Shown here: one piece after another, positions 41,775 through 51,685 of the stretch
Layout: every line of letters starts with the position of its first letter
Numbering within the stretch: position 1 is the stretch's first letter
Assembly (NCBI RefSeq): GCF_000745235.1
Contig: NZ_JQNL01000001.1
Location: 248,001-312,000 of the forward strand
DNA: 64,000 bases
Origin: Luteibacter mycovicinus
GTDB taxonomy: Bacteria > Pseudomonadota > Gammaproteobacteria > Xanthomonadales > Rhodanobacteraceae
Reading direction: 5' to 3'
Translations under genes and position numbers: made by a program
Notes under the pieces: generated by a model
What the model saw: only the letters and a program-made list of their open reading frames with translations
What the model was told of the DNA's origin: nothing
Databases searched by the model: none

Positions 41775-44700
41775 GGCAGCGGATCCTCGCGGCCGGTTGA
41801 CCAACCCGCGTCGTCGCGCCTGCCGAGTTTCTGCATCCATCTGCCTGCCCACTTGCTGAATCGATCGAGGTAAAGGTACACAACCGGAGTCGTGTAAAGG
41901 GTCAAGAGCTGACTGACCACGAGGCCGCCGCCCATCGCGATGCCGAGCGGCCGGTGCATCTCGGCACCGTCGCCGCGTGCGACCGCCAGCGGCACCGCGG
42001 CGACCATGACGGCGAGAGACGTCATCAGGATGGGGCGAAAGCGCAGCCGGCATGCCAGCTGGATGGCTTCCGCCGGCGTCACCGCCGATCCGCGCTGCGC
42101 GGCCAGGGCGAAGTCCACCATCATGATCGCATTCTTCATCACGATACCGATCAGCGCGAAGATCCCGACCAGTGCGATGACGTCCAGGTCGGTCCGGAAG
42201 AGCATCAGCGCAAAGACGGCACCCACGGCAGCCGACGGCAACGTCGACAGAATCGTCAGCGGGTGTACGCAGCTCTCATAGAGAATACCCAGCACGATGA
42301 ACAGGGTGAGGAACGCGCCAAGAATGAGGGCCGGCTCGCTGTCCGCCACCTGACGAGCCGCACCCGCCGACCCTTGCAGGCTGCCGCGGACGGACGTCGG
42401 TACGGCCATCCCATCCACGGCCTTCCTGATAGCGAGCGTTGCCTGAGAGAGGGAGACGCCAGGCGCCCTGTCGAACGAAATCGTCGTCGCCACCGACTGA
42501 GCGAAATGCGCGATCGTCAGTGGCATGTCGTGCTGACGGACATGGGCGAGCACGGGCAACGGCACGCTGGCACCGTTCGCCGCGGGAACCTCGATGTGGT
42601 TGAACACGTCGGTAGACGTGGCGTGCTCGGGCGCGATCCCCATCAGCACCGGCGTCTGGCTCGACGGAGAAAACATCGTCGTGACCCGGCGGCCGGCGAA
42701 CGCGTCTCGCAGCACGCCGTCCACCCGTGCGTAGCTGACACCGAACTGTGCCGCGGCATCCCGGTCGACGTGCAGCGCCGTCGCGACGCCCGTCCCGCTC
42801 CCACTGCCGTGCACGTTGGACAGCTCCGGCAACCTTGCCATGGCCTCCGCGATACGCGGCACCCATGTCGCCAGCAGCACCGACGAGTCGGCCTGGATCG
42901 TGTATTCGTTGGAAGCGCGGCTGCGACGTCCACCCGTGCGGATGTTCTGCACCGACGTCACGGTAAACGTGCCGCCCGAAAGCCTGGCCAGCCTGGCATT
43001 GATACGCGCGGCCACTTCGTCCGCCGTCGCGTCGCGCTGCGAAAGCGGCTTCAGCGTGGCGAACAGCGATCCCGAATCGTGTTCGACATAACCCGCGACA
43101 CTCGCTATGGCCGGATCCGCACGCACCACCTCGAGATAGCTCGCCAGCTTGGCGCGCGCCACCGGAAAGGAGGCATCCGCGTCGGTATCGAAATCGCCGG
43201 TGAGCTCACCGGTATCCTGCCGTGGAAAAAACCCCTTCGGCACGGTGATGTAGAGGAAAACGCTCAGGCAAAGCACGGCCAGCAGGGAGAGCATGGTCAG
43301 CGGCGCGCGGCGGAGCGCCCAGACCAGGCTGTCGTCGTAAGCGGCTTGCAGGCGACTGAACGCACGTTCGCTCCAGCGCAGCATCCGCCCTGGTGCGCGA
43401 CGGGCGTCTGCCGGTTGCAACCACAACGCGCACAGCATGGGTACGACAGTAAGCGAAACCACCAGCGAGATCGCGATCACGACGGCGAGCGTGACGGAGA
43501 ATTCGCGCACGAACAGACCGACGTAGCCGCCCATCAGCAACAAGGGAATGAATACCGCGATGAGGACCGCGCTCATGCTCACCACCGTGAGGCCGACCTC
43601 CCCGGCACCCACACGCGCCGCCTCGCGCGGCGGTACCCCGTCTTCAATATGGCGCGCGATGTTTTCGACGACGACGACCGCGTCGTCCACGGTAAAGCCC
43701 ACCGCGATGGTGAGTGCCATCAGCGAGAGGATGTCGAGGCTGTACCCCAGCAGGTACATCGCGGTCATCGCACCGAGCAGCGAGATCGGCGCCACGGCGC
43801 TGGCGATCAGGGCCGCGCGCAGGTCGCGCAGGAAGACCAGCATGACCAGGACGACCAGCACGACGGCCAGCGCGAGGGTATGTTCGGCCGCGCGCAGCGA
43901 GCCGCGGACCGAGGTGGCACGATCGACGATGACGCTCACCTTCATGTCGCCAGGCAGCGAAGCCTGGAGCGCGGGCAGGCGCTTCATCACCCCGTCGATG
44001 ACATCGATCGTATTGGAGCCGGGCTTGTGGCGGACCAGGGCCAGCACGGCCGGCTCGCCGTTGGCGAGCGCCGCCTGATGTGGGTCGCGCTCCGTCTCGA
44101 TGACGCGGGCGATGTCACCGAGCGGCACGGCCGTACCATCGCGTCCCGCCACGACGACGGAGCGAAACGCGCTGGCCTTGTCGAACTGACCGTTGGTAGC
44201 GACCTGCAGGTAACGGTCACCGGTCTCGATCGCGCCGCCGGCGGCATTCGACACGGCAGCCGACACCGCATGGCGCACCTGCTCGAAGCCGACACCCCGT
44301 TGGTTCATCGCCTGCGGATTCAGGGCCACACGCACGGCGGGAACGGAACTTCCGACCAGTTCGACCTCGCCCACCCCATCCACCTGCGCCAGCGTCTGGC
44401 TGAAGGTGGTCGACGCGACGCCATACATCTGACTCGGCGTCGCATGCCGGGAGGTGAGGCCGAGCACGAGCACGGGCGCGTCGGCGGAACTGACCTCGCG
44501 ATAGCTCGGTGCGGCGGGCATATCGGACGGCAGATCCGCACGCGCGGCATTGATCGCCGCCTGTACGTCTCGCGACGCCCCGACGACGTTGCGTGACAGG
44601 TCGAAGGTGAGTCGCACATCGGTGCCTCCCGTCGTACTGACGGAGGTCATCTCGGTGAGCCCGGCGATGCGCCCGAGCGCGCGCTCGAGCGGCGTCGCCA

Positions 44701-44887
44701 CGGCCGAGACCATCGTCGCCGGACTGGCACCGGGCAATTCGGCCGACACCTTGATGGTCGGCACGTTCACCTCGGGCAGCGACGCGATCGGCAGCAACCG
44801 CCAGGCAAGCGCCCCAGCGACCACCAGCCCGAGGCAGAGCAGCGAGGTCGCTACCGGCCGGTTGATGAAGAGACGCGACAGATTCAT
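41771..44887 (-). CDS. mdtC: RND efflux permease, MdtC-like
   Basis: A 1038-residue RND inner-membrane transporter with 12 TM helices and two large periplasmic loops. The N-terminus FINRPVATSLLCLGLVVAGAL and the segments PGASPATMVSAVATPLERALGRIAG and VDGVGEVELVGSSVPAVRVALNP align closely with MdtC. The proton-relay Asp pair is in TVDDAVVVVENI (TM4). Together with the MdtB-like subunit it should form the heterotrimer known for MdtABC. It lies 10 bases downstream of the mdtB-like gene. In E. coli MdtABC exports bile salts and novobiocin; here a lipid substrate is possible. Confidence 0.9.
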   Translation of the reverse strand: MNLSRLFINRPVATSLLCLGLVVAGALAWRLLPIASLPEVNVPTIKVSAELPGASPATMVSAVATPLERALGRIAGLTEMTSVSTTGGTDVRLTFDLSRNVVGASRDVQAAINAARADLPSDMPAAPSYREVSSADAPVLVLGLTSRHATPSQMYGVASTTFSQTLAQVDGVGEVELVGSSVPAVRVALNPQAMNQRGVGFEQVRHAVSAAVSNAAGGAIETGDRYLQVATNGQFDKASAFRSVVVAGRDGTAVPLGDIARVIETERDPHQAALANGEPAVLALVRHKPGSNTIDVIDGVMKRLPALQASLPGDMKVSVIVDRATSVRGSLRAAEHTLALAVVLVVLVMLVFLRDLRAALIASAVAPISLLGAMTAMYLLGYSLDILSLMALTIAVGFTVDDAVVVVENIARHIEDGVPPREAARVGAGEVGLTVVSMSAVLIAVFIPLLLMGGYVGLFVREFSVTLAVVIAISLVVSLTVVPMLCALWLQPADARRAPGRMLRWSERAFSRLQAAYDDSLVWALRRAPLTMLSLLAVLCLSVFLYITVPKGFFPRQDTGELTGDFDTDADASFPVARAKLASYLEVVRADPAIASVAGYVEHDSGSLFATLKPLSQRDATADEVAARINARLARLSGGTFTVTSVQNIRTGGRRSRASNEYTIQADSSVLLATWVPRIAEAMARLPELSNVHGSGSGTGVATALHVDRDAAAQFGVSYARVDGVLRDAFAGRRVTTMFSPSSQTPVLMGIAPEHATSTDVFNHIEVPAANGASVPLPVLAHVRQHDMPLTIAHFAQSVATTISFDRAPGVSLSQATLAIRKAVDGMAVPTSVRGSLQGSAGAARQVADSEPALILGAFLTLFIVLGILYESCVHPLTILSTLPSAAVGAVFALMLFRTDLDVIALVGIFALIGIVMKNAIMMVDFALAAQRGSAVTPAEAIQLACRLRFRPILMTSLAVMVAAVPLAVARGDGAEMHRPLGIAMGGGLVVSQLLTLYTTPVVYLYLDRFSKWAGRWMQKLGRRDDAGWSTGREDPLP

Positions 44888-44897
44888 GCCGTCTCAC

Positions 44898-47800
44898 TCA
44901 CGAGCGACGCCCGCTCCGCTGCAGCACACGCTCGAACGCCAGGTAGATCACCGGCGTGGTGAACAGCGTAAGCAACTGGCTGACCAACAGCCCCCAGAAG
45001 ATGCCCACCCCCAGGGGGTGACGCAGTTCCGCGCCCATACCGCCGCCCAGCATCAGCGGCAACGCGCCCAGCATCGCGGCCAGCGTGGTCATGATGATCG
45101 GACGGAAACGAAGGAGACACGCCTGCACGATGGCGTCGCGCGGGAGAAAGCCCTGCTCGCGCTGCGCATCGATCGCGAAGTCGATCAGCATGATCGCGTT
45201 CTTCTGCACGATGCCGATCAGCAGGATCACGCCGATCAGCGAGATCACGTCGAGCTCGAAGCCGCCGATGATGAGTGCCAACAGGGCACCGATGCCGGCT
45301 GAGGGAAGCGTCGAAAGAATCGTCAACGGGTGGATGTAGCTCTCGTAAAGTACGCCGAGCACGATGTAGACACTGAGCAGCGTGGCCAGCAGCAACCACG
45401 GCTGTCCGCCGCGCGATGCTTCGAACGCCTGCGCGGCGCCCTGCCAGCGCATCTGCATGCCGGCCGGCGGTTTCAGTCGATGCCACGCCGAATCCACGGC
45501 TTCCATCGCACCGTCCAGCGACACGCCCGAAGCGAGATTGAACGACACCGTAGCCGCGGGCAACTGGTCGATTCGGGTGACCACCAGCGGCGCGGTGCGC
45601 TCCGTCACCTTCGCGATGGATGCGAGGGGAATCAGCGACGCCGCCGGATCCGCAGGGTCGGCACCGGCGTCGCCTGCCCCGCCCTGGCCGGAGAGATAGA
45701 CACCCTCCATCGCGCTCGCCGTACCGCCCGCGGCGGGCAAGGCCTCGAGGATGACGCGACGCTGGCTGGCGAGGGTGAGCAAGGTGCCGACCTGACGCTG
45801 GCCGAAACTGTTATACAGCGCGTCGCCCACGGCCGCCGACGTGATCCCGTAGCGGCTGGCAAGCTCGTGATCGACATGGACGTAAGCCTCGAGACCGTCG
45901 ACCTGCTGATCGCTGGTGGCATGGGCCAGGTGCCGGTCGTTCCGCAAGGGCTCCAGCACCCGCGGCAGCCAGGCCGCAAGCTGGGTGGAGTCCGCGTTTT
46001 CGACCGAGAACTGGTACTGACCCGGACTGAGGCGGTCGTCGATCGTCAGGTCGGGCACCGGCTGCATGTAGAGCGTAATGCCGGCGACGCCGGACGCCGC
46101 GTCCGCGAGTCGCTTCATGACCGCGGGCGCGCGGTCGCGGTGCGACAGCGGCTTGAGGTGGATGAGCAGCCGCCCGCTGTTGAGGGACGGCGCACCGTCA
46201 CCCACACCGACAAACGATGCGACGCTGGCCACGGCCGGATCGCGCAGGATCGCATGCGTCAACGCCTGCTGCCGCTGGCTCATGGCGGCGAACGATACGG
46301 TCGCCGGCGCGATGGTGACGCCCTGGATGTCGCCGCTGTCCTGGGCGGGAAACAGACCGCGCGGCACGACGAGATACAGCGCGACCGCAAGTAGCGCCAT
46401 CGCGCCGACCGTGACGAGTGTCGCGGTCTGCCGTGCCAGGACCCAGCTCAGACCGGCCTCGTAACGCGCGAGTACGCGGGCATGCCACGCTTTGCCCTCG
46501 CGCACGGGCGTGCGCCGGAGCATCCGTGCGCACATCATCGGTGTCAGTGTCAGCGACACCACGCCGGAGATCAGAATGGCGACCGCGAGGGTGACCGCGA
46601 ACTCGCGGAAAAGGCGCCCCACCACCCCGCCCATGAACAACAGCGGGATCAGAACCGCCAGCAGCGACAAGGTCAGCGAGACCACGGTGAATGCGATCTG
46701 GCGCGAGCCCCTCAGCGCGGCGGCGAATGGCTCTTCGCCCGCTTCGACATAGCGTGCGATGTTCTCGATCATGACGATCGCATCGTCCACCATGAAACCC
46801 GTCGCCACGATCAGTGCCATCAGCGTCAGGTTGTTGATCGAGAAGCCGGCCAGGTACATGACCGCGAACGTGCCGATCAGCGACAGCGGCACGACCACAC
46901 CGGGGATAAGCGTCGCGGCGCCACCGCCGAGGAACAGGAAGATCACCAGGACCACCAGGACCACGGCGAATACCAGCTCCATCTGTACGTCGTGCACGGC
47001 GGCACGCACCGACTCCGTGCGATCGGCCAGTGTCGTGACATCGGCGGCCGCGGGCAGTGTCGCCTGCAGTTGCGGCAGCACCTGCCGGACGCGATCCACG
47101 ACCTCGACCACGTTGGCGCCCGGCTGCCTGCGGATCTGCAGGATGATGGCGGGCTGCTCGCCCGACCAGGCGGCAAGACGTGCGTTTTCCGCACCATCGC
47201 TCACGCTCGCCACATCGCGCAGGCGAACCACCGCGCCTTCGCGATGGCCCACGGTCAGATTCGCGAAGGCTTCCGCGCTGTCCAGCGGATCCGCTATGGC
47301 GATGTTGGAGGAACGCACCGCGCCGTCGAGGGTGCCTTTGGCCACGTTCGAATTGGCCTCGCGAATCGAACCGCGCAGGTCCTCCAGCGTCATGCCACGC
47401 GAGCGCAGTTTCGCCGGATCGGCCTGCACCAGGATGGCCGGTTGCTGGCCTCCGCCGAGGCTGACCAGGCCGACGCCGGTCACCTGAGACAACTTGGGCA
47501 CGAGGCGGGTATCCGCCAGTTCGCGCAGCGTCCGGAGGGGCAACGTCGGGGACGTCAGCGCCAGCGTCATCACCGGCGCATCGGCCGGATTGACCTTGCG
47601 GTAGATCGGCGGCTGCGAGATATCGGCAGGCAGTGACGGTAACACCGCGTTGATCGAAGCCTGTACTTCCTGCTCCGCCACGTCGAGCGGCAGATCGAGA
47701 TTGAAGCGCAGGGTGATCGTCGAGGCGCCCGCCGAACTCGTCGACGACATCTGGCTCAGCCCTGGCATCTGGCCGAACTGCCGTTCGAGCGGCGCCGTGA

Positions 47801-47987
47801 TGGTCGCCCCCACCACCTGCGGTCCGGCCCCCGGATACGCGGTGACGACCTCGATGGTCGGGAAGTCCACTTCCGGCAGCGCCGAGAGCGGCAGAAAGCG
47901 ATACCCGAACAGGCCGACCAGCAGGATCGCGACGGCGAGCAGCGCGGTCGCGACCGGCCGGAGGATAAACGGACGGGACGGGTTCAC
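44898..47987 (-). CDS. mdtB: RND efflux permease, MdtB-like
   Basis: A 1029-residue RND permease. Near-identical landmarks to MdtB: FILRPVATALLAVAILLVG, LSALPEVDFPTIEVVTAYPGA, APLERQFGQMPGLSQMSS, LPLDVAEQEVQASINA and SINNLTLMALIVATGFMVDDAIVMIENI, the last with the TM4 Asp pair. It begins at a GTG overlapping the membrane-fusion protein stop by four bases, so the subunits are translationally coupled. Confidence 0.92.
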   Translation of the reverse strand: MNPSRPFILRPVATALLAVAILLVGLFGYRFLPLSALPEVDFPTIEVVTAYPGAGPQVVGATITAPLERQFGQMPGLSQMSSTSSAGASTITLRFNLDLPLDVAEQEVQASINAVLPSLPADISQPPIYRKVNPADAPVMTLALTSPTLPLRTLRELADTRLVPKLSQVTGVGLVSLGGGQQPAILVQADPAKLRSRGMTLEDLRGSIREANSNVAKGTLDGAVRSSNIAIADPLDSAEAFANLTVGHREGAVVRLRDVASVSDGAENARLAAWSGEQPAIILQIRRQPGANVVEVVDRVRQVLPQLQATLPAAADVTTLADRTESVRAAVHDVQMELVFAVVLVVLVIFLFLGGGAATLIPGVVVPLSLIGTFAVMYLAGFSINNLTLMALIVATGFMVDDAIVMIENIARYVEAGEEPFAAALRGSRQIAFTVVSLTLSLLAVLIPLLFMGGVVGRLFREFAVTLAVAILISGVVSLTLTPMMCARMLRRTPVREGKAWHARVLARYEAGLSWVLARQTATLVTVGAMALLAVALYLVVPRGLFPAQDSGDIQGVTIAPATVSFAAMSQRQQALTHAILRDPAVASVASFVGVGDGAPSLNSGRLLIHLKPLSHRDRAPAVMKRLADAASGVAGITLYMQPVPDLTIDDRLSPGQYQFSVENADSTQLAAWLPRVLEPLRNDRHLAHATSDQQVDGLEAYVHVDHELASRYGITSAAVGDALYNSFGQRQVGTLLTLASQRRVILEALPAAGGTASAMEGVYLSGQGGAGDAGADPADPAASLIPLASIAKVTERTAPLVVTRIDQLPAATVSFNLASGVSLDGAMEAVDSAWHRLKPPAGMQMRWQGAAQAFEASRGGQPWLLLATLLSVYIVLGVLYESYIHPLTILSTLPSAGIGALLALIIGGFELDVISLIGVILLIGIVQKNAIMLIDFAIDAQREQGFLPRDAIVQACLLRFRPIIMTTLAAMLGALPLMLGGGMGAELRHPLGVGIFWGLLVSQLLTLFTTPVIYLAFERVLQRSGRRS

Positions 47988-49195
47988 GAGCGCGCGGTCG
48001 ACGTCCGCGCTGAGGCGCTCGCCTCGTCGCGATGACAGGAAGGCGTGTCCGCCGCGGGGGACGGCGCAGGCTCGGCCGCCGCCGTGGCCTGCACTTTCGT
48101 CCCGGCGCGCAGCCGGTCCGCGCCTTCGACGACGACCTTCGCCCCCGCTGCGATACCGGAGGCGATGACGGTGGTGGAAGCGTCCTGAGCACCCAGTTTG
48201 ACCGGCACGACGGCAGCGGTCTTGTCGTCCTTGATCGCGTAGACGAAGGGCCCCTGCGCGCCCTGCTGGATCGCTGCTGATGGCACCAGGATCGCCTGCG
48301 GCAACACATCGACGGGGAGCTTCGCGGTCACGAACTGGTTCGGCAGCAGCGCGCCGTCGGCATTGGCGAACTCGGCTTCGAACTTCACCGTGCCGGTCGT
48401 GGGGTCCACCTGATTGTTCGCCGCGAGAAGATGGCCGGTACCCAGCTTGTCGTCAGGGCCGTCGCCGTAGGCATCGACCGGGATACAGGCACCGCCGTTC
48501 AGGCGCGCGAGTACGCGCGGAACCACGTTGACCGGTACGGAGAAGAGGACCTTGCTGGGCTGCGACTGCGTGACGGTGACGATGCCACGAGCATCCGACG
48601 GGCCCACCAGATTGCCCGGGTCGACGCGCCGCAAGCCCACCATTCCCGAGATCGGCGAGACGATCCGCGCGTTGGACACCTGGAGGTTGGCGCTGCCGAT
48701 ACGGCCCTGCTCGGATTTCACCTCGGCGGCGTACTGCCGTACCAGCGAGCGCTGATCGGCGACCCGCTGACGCGAGATGGAATCCTGCGCGAGGAGCGCC
48801 TCATAGTGCTTGAGCGTTTCTTCCGCATTGGCCAGCTGCGCCTGACTGCGGCCCAGATCGCCGGTCGCGAGCTGGAGCTGTGCCTGCGACGCTCGCGGAT
48901 CGATCTCGGCCAGCAGATCGCCCTTCCTGACCTGCTGCCCGCCGCTGAAGGCGACGCGCGTGAGCACTCCATCCACCTGGCTCCGCACCAGCACGCTGTT
49001 GAACGGGGTGACCGTTCCCGGCTGCACGCGATAGACGACGAATCCGCCTTGCCGGACGGTGGCCGTGACGACCGGCACCGCCTGATCGGCTACCGAGGCA
49101 CCGTCTTTTTTGCCGTGCCCGACCCACCATACGATCGCGGCGACCGCGACGATGCCGACGACCGCCACGGTGCCACGCGAGGATTGCTTCGCCAT
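47984..49195 (-). CDS. mdtA: RND periplasmic adaptor (MdtA-like membrane fusion protein)
   Basis: A 403-residue adaptor. A single N-terminal membrane segment (TVAVVGIVAVAAIVWWVG) is followed by the lipoyl half-motif FNSVLVRSQVDGVLTRVAFSGGQQVRKGDLLAEID, an alpha-hairpin (about 100-165, LATGDLGRSQAQLANAEETLKHYEALLAQ), the second lipoyl half (IVSPISGMVGLRRVDPGNLVG) and beta-barrel domains. It bridges the RND pump and the outer-membrane channel. Its ATG overlaps the upstream ceramide-synthase-like gene stop by one base (TGATG). Confidence 0.92.
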   Translation of the reverse strand: MAKQSSRGTVAVVGIVAVAAIVWWVGHGKKDGASVADQAVPVVTATVRQGGFVVYRVQPGTVTPFNSVLVRSQVDGVLTRVAFSGGQQVRKGDLLAEIDPRASQAQLQLATGDLGRSQAQLANAEETLKHYEALLAQDSISRQRVADQRSLVRQYAAEVKSEQGRIGSANLQVSNARIVSPISGMVGLRRVDPGNLVGPSDARGIVTVTQSQPSKVLFSVPVNVVPRVLARLNGGACIPVDAYGDGPDDKLGTGHLLAANNQVDPTTGTVKFEAEFANADGALLPNQFVTAKLPVDVLPQAILVPSAAIQQGAQGPFVYAIKDDKTAAVVPVKLGAQDASTTVIASGIAAGAKVVVEGADRLRAGTKVQATAAAEPAPSPAADTPSCHRDEASASARTSTARS

Positions 49196-50334
49196 CAGAG
49201 CTGCCTTTCGTAGACGCGATAGCGCTTGTAGTCACGACCGCCGATCGCTTCGATGATGTTGCGCATGCCGGCGTTGTCTTCGAGGATCCAGGACAATTCG
49301 ACCTCCTCGACGCCACGCGCCACCAGATGATGCCGGACGGCATCGATCACCAGAAAGGCCAGTCCGGGACCGAGCGGCGTGTTATGGAAGCTGCGACGCA
49401 CGCCCATGAGCGGCACGCGCGACGACTTCGGGAAGCGCTTCTTGAGCCGCCACAGCAACTTGACCCAGTTGAACGGCAGCAGCTTGCCGTCGAAGTCCCT
49501 GATCACTTCGTTGACGTTGGGCAAGGCGACGATGAACGCGGCCGGTTCGCCGTCCACCTCGGCGATCTGGATCAGCTCCGAGGCGATCAAGACCTTCAGG
49601 GTGTGACCGAGATCTTTGAATTCGGCTTCGGTGAACGGCACGAAGCCCCAGTTATCGGCCCAGGCATCGTTGAAGATATCGCGCAGCGTGGCCAGTTCTT
49701 CATCGAAACGGCTGCGGTCGAGCGGGCGCACGCGGATGCGCTGCTTCGACTTGCCGAGCAAACGGTTCATCACTTTAGGCTCGGGAAAGTCCGGCGCGAC
49801 GACATAGGCCAACATGTCCTTGGCTTTCGCGTAGCCTGCCTGCTCGATGTGCGAGCCGTAATACGGCCGCGTATGCCCCATCATGAAATAGGGCGACGTA
49901 TCGAAGCCGTCGATGAGAAGGCCCACCTCGTCGTTGATCGACAGGCTGAGCGGCCCGCGTATGCGTTCGATACCCTCGCCGCGGAGCCAGTCTTCCGCCG
50001 TCCGGAGCAACGCGGCGAAGGTCTCCGGGTTGTCCTCGGCGTCGAGCATGCCGAAGAAGCCCGCACCGTCGGCGTGGCGCTCCAGGTGCAGGGAATCTAT
50101 CTGGGCACTGATCCTGCCAACCGGGCGATCACCGCGATAGGCGATCCAGCCCTTCCACCGGGCATGCTCGAACCATGGGTTGGTTTTTGCACCGAGGTGG
50201 AGTTTTCGTTCAAGAAATAAAGGCGCGATCCATGCGGGATCGGATCCCAGGATCGCGCCCGGTACCTTGATGAACCGGTCCAGATCGGCCTTGCTATCAA
50301 GGGGAACGATGCGCAGCGAAGCGGAGTTGCTCAA
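49195..50334 (-). CDS. bcerS: BcerS/YghO-family GNAT protein, candidate bacterial ceramide synthase
   Basis: A 379-residue protein of the YghO/BcerS-like family, a GNAT fold without membrane helices. Seen: the family opening LRIVPLDSKADLDRFIKVP, DDPAWIAPLF-like and KTNPWFEHA segments, RIRGPLSLSINDEVGLLIDGFD, FNDAWADNWGFVPFTEAEF, and FNWVKLLWRLKKRFPKSSRVPLMGV. In Caulobacter the homologue (CC_1154) N-acylates the sphingoid base or 3-ketosphinganine to give ceramide. It begins at TTG behind GGGATCC; no in-frame ATG precedes the conserved region. It is the first gene of the operon with the RND pump. Function is inferred from family and locus. Confidence 0.82.
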   Translation of the reverse strand: MSNSASLRIVPLDSKADLDRFIKVPGAILGSDPAWIAPLFLERKLHLGAKTNPWFEHARWKGWIAYRGDRPVGRISAQIDSLHLERHADGAGFFGMLDAEDNPETFAALLRTAEDWLRGEGIERIRGPLSLSINDEVGLLIDGFDTSPYFMMGHTRPYYGSHIEQAGYAKAKDMLAYVVAPDFPEPKVMNRLLGKSKQRIRVRPLDRSRFDEELATLRDIFNDAWADNWGFVPFTEAEFKDLGHTLKVLIASELIQIAEVDGEPAAFIVALPNVNEVIRDFDGKLLPFNWVKLLWRLKKRFPKSSRVPLMGVRRSFHNTPLGPGLAFLVIDAVRHHLVARGVEEVELSWILEDNAGMRNIIEAIGGRDYKRYRVYERQL

Positions 50335-50460
50335 TTCTGGGATCCCTGCAAAGCGGATTAAGACATGTCGTTGCCATATCGGCGAAACATGATTTTAATC
50401 TTGCGAACCCCAATTTGATATACCCGCGAGGCTAGTAATTCAAAAGCGCGCCTCCCTGCC

Positions 50461-50655
50461 CTATCGCTGACCGCTCTTGTCCGGATCCCGCTGTCCCTTC
50501 TGATCCGCGCCGTCGGTCGCCACATCGTCCGGCCGGGTCTGACCGACCTGGTCCGCGGGCTCGTTCGCCGGCTTGTCCTGGCCGGGGTTGGCCGCTGGAT
50601 TGTTGGACCCACCGACGCCGATGGAGGAATGCTGCACGCTGTCGCGGTCGCTCAT
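50461..50655 (-). CDS. Small disordered hydrophilic protein
   Basis: A 64-residue protein rich in Asp, Gln, Gly and Pro (SSIGVGGSNNPAANPGQDKP, QVGQTRPDDVATDGADQKGQ). It has no hydrophobic segment and is probably disordered. A strong GGAGAGAA lies upstream of the ATG at 50655, which is why I accept it as a gene. Such proteins in related bacteria are annotated hypothetical or stress-associated. The roughly 120 bases between it and the BcerS-like gene are AT-rich and probably hold that operon's promoter. Confidence 0.6.
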   Translation of the reverse strand: MSDRDSVQHSSIGVGGSNNPAANPGQDKPANEPADQVGQTRPDDVATDGADQKGQRDPDKSGQR

Positions 50656-50822
50656 GGTGTTCTCTCCTCTCAGAAGAACGAATCGTTGCCCCACCTCCGT
50701 GACGAAAGAGCGTGTCGGCGGTGTTCATTGCGTGACTGAGTCAGGAGGCCCGGTGAAGACCTCATGCGACGTTGTCCGGTCAGGCCACCGTGCGTTCACG
50801 CCGTCTGACCAAGACTGCCCGC

Positions 50823-51587
50823 ATGAACCGAACCATTCACGCTTCCGAATCGCCCGGCCTGCGAGTGGGCTGCGCGGGCTGGTCGCTTGCGTCGAAGGTC
50901 GCCTCGTCGTTCGGCACCGAGGGCACTCATCTGGAGCGCTATGCGCGGGTGTTTTCCTGCGTCGAGATCAACTCGTCCTTCTATCGGTCGCACCAGGAGA
51001 AGACCTACCTTCGCTGGGGGGAAAGCGTTCCTGAAGGCTTTCGCTTCAGCGTAAAGATGCCTCGAACGATCACCCACGAGCTTCGCCTGCGGAACTGTGA
51101 GGCCCCGCTCGTCGCCTTTCTGCGTGAGGTGTCGGGACTGAAGGACAAGCTCGGCTGCATCCTGATCCAGCTTCCCCCGAGCCTCGCGCTGGATTCAAAA
51201 ACGGCCAGAGCGTTTTTTCGCGTTTTGCGAACGGTCACATCCACCCCCGTCGTGTGCGAACCGCGACACGCTTCCTGGTTTACGGCGAAGGCGGATGCGT
51301 TGTTACGAGAAGCGGACATATCGATCGTCTGGGCCCATCCTTCGCCGGTCGCCGGTGTCGAGCCAATACTTCACCCCGAGCTTCTGTACATTCGGTTGCA
51401 CGGCGCTCCCGAGGTCTACTATTCCGCTTACGACCGCACGTTCATCGACAGCGTCGCCACGAGGATGCGGCTGTCAGCCGGCGACGGACGCGACGCGTGG
51501 TGCATTTTTGACAACACGGCACGCGGAGAGGCCGTTCCCAATGCCCTGACGCTGAAGGCCATGCTCGATGCCGAGCAGCCGGATTGA
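50823..51587 (+). CDS. DUF72 family protein
   Basis: A 254-residue TIM-barrel-like DUF72 protein (YecE family). Signatures: VGCAGWSLASK (about 15), LERYARVFSCVEINSSFYR, PEGFRFSVKMPRTITHELRL, LGCILIQLPPSLAL, VVCEPRHASWF and YIRLHGAPEVYYSAY. Catalytic activity of this family is not established. It is monocistronic as far as can be seen. An ATG at 50823 begins the conserved protein, in preference to the longer frame. Confidence 0.88.
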   Translation: MNRTIHASESPGLRVGCAGWSLASKVASSFGTEGTHLERYARVFSCVEINSSFYRSHQEKTYLRWGESVPEGFRFSVKMPRTITHELRLRNCEAPLVAFLREVSGLKDKLGCILIQLPPSLALDSKTARAFFRVLRTVTSTPVVCEPRHASWFTAKADALLREADISIVWAHPSPVAGVEPILHPELLYIRLHGAPEVYYSAYDRTFIDSVATRMRLSAGDGRDAWCIFDNTARGEAVPNALTLKAMLDAEQPD

Positions 51588-51685
51588 TGCTGAAACTCGT
51601 TGACATACCTGCGTTGTCGAGCGCGTTGAGGTCGATCGGCCAGTTCGGCTAACCTCGCCGTTTCCCTGCGCAGAAAAAAGCTTTG

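Noticed and set aside
41954..44596. 880-codon open frame on the plus strand opposite the MdtC-like gene
   Set aside because: Low-complexity Arg/His/Asp-rich translation, wholly antisense to a textbook RND permease. Codon bias creates the open frame.
46198..48309. 703-codon minus-strand frame overlapping the MdtB and MdtA genes
   Set aside because: Arg/Pro-rich translation in another frame of two strongly supported genes that also crosses their junction.
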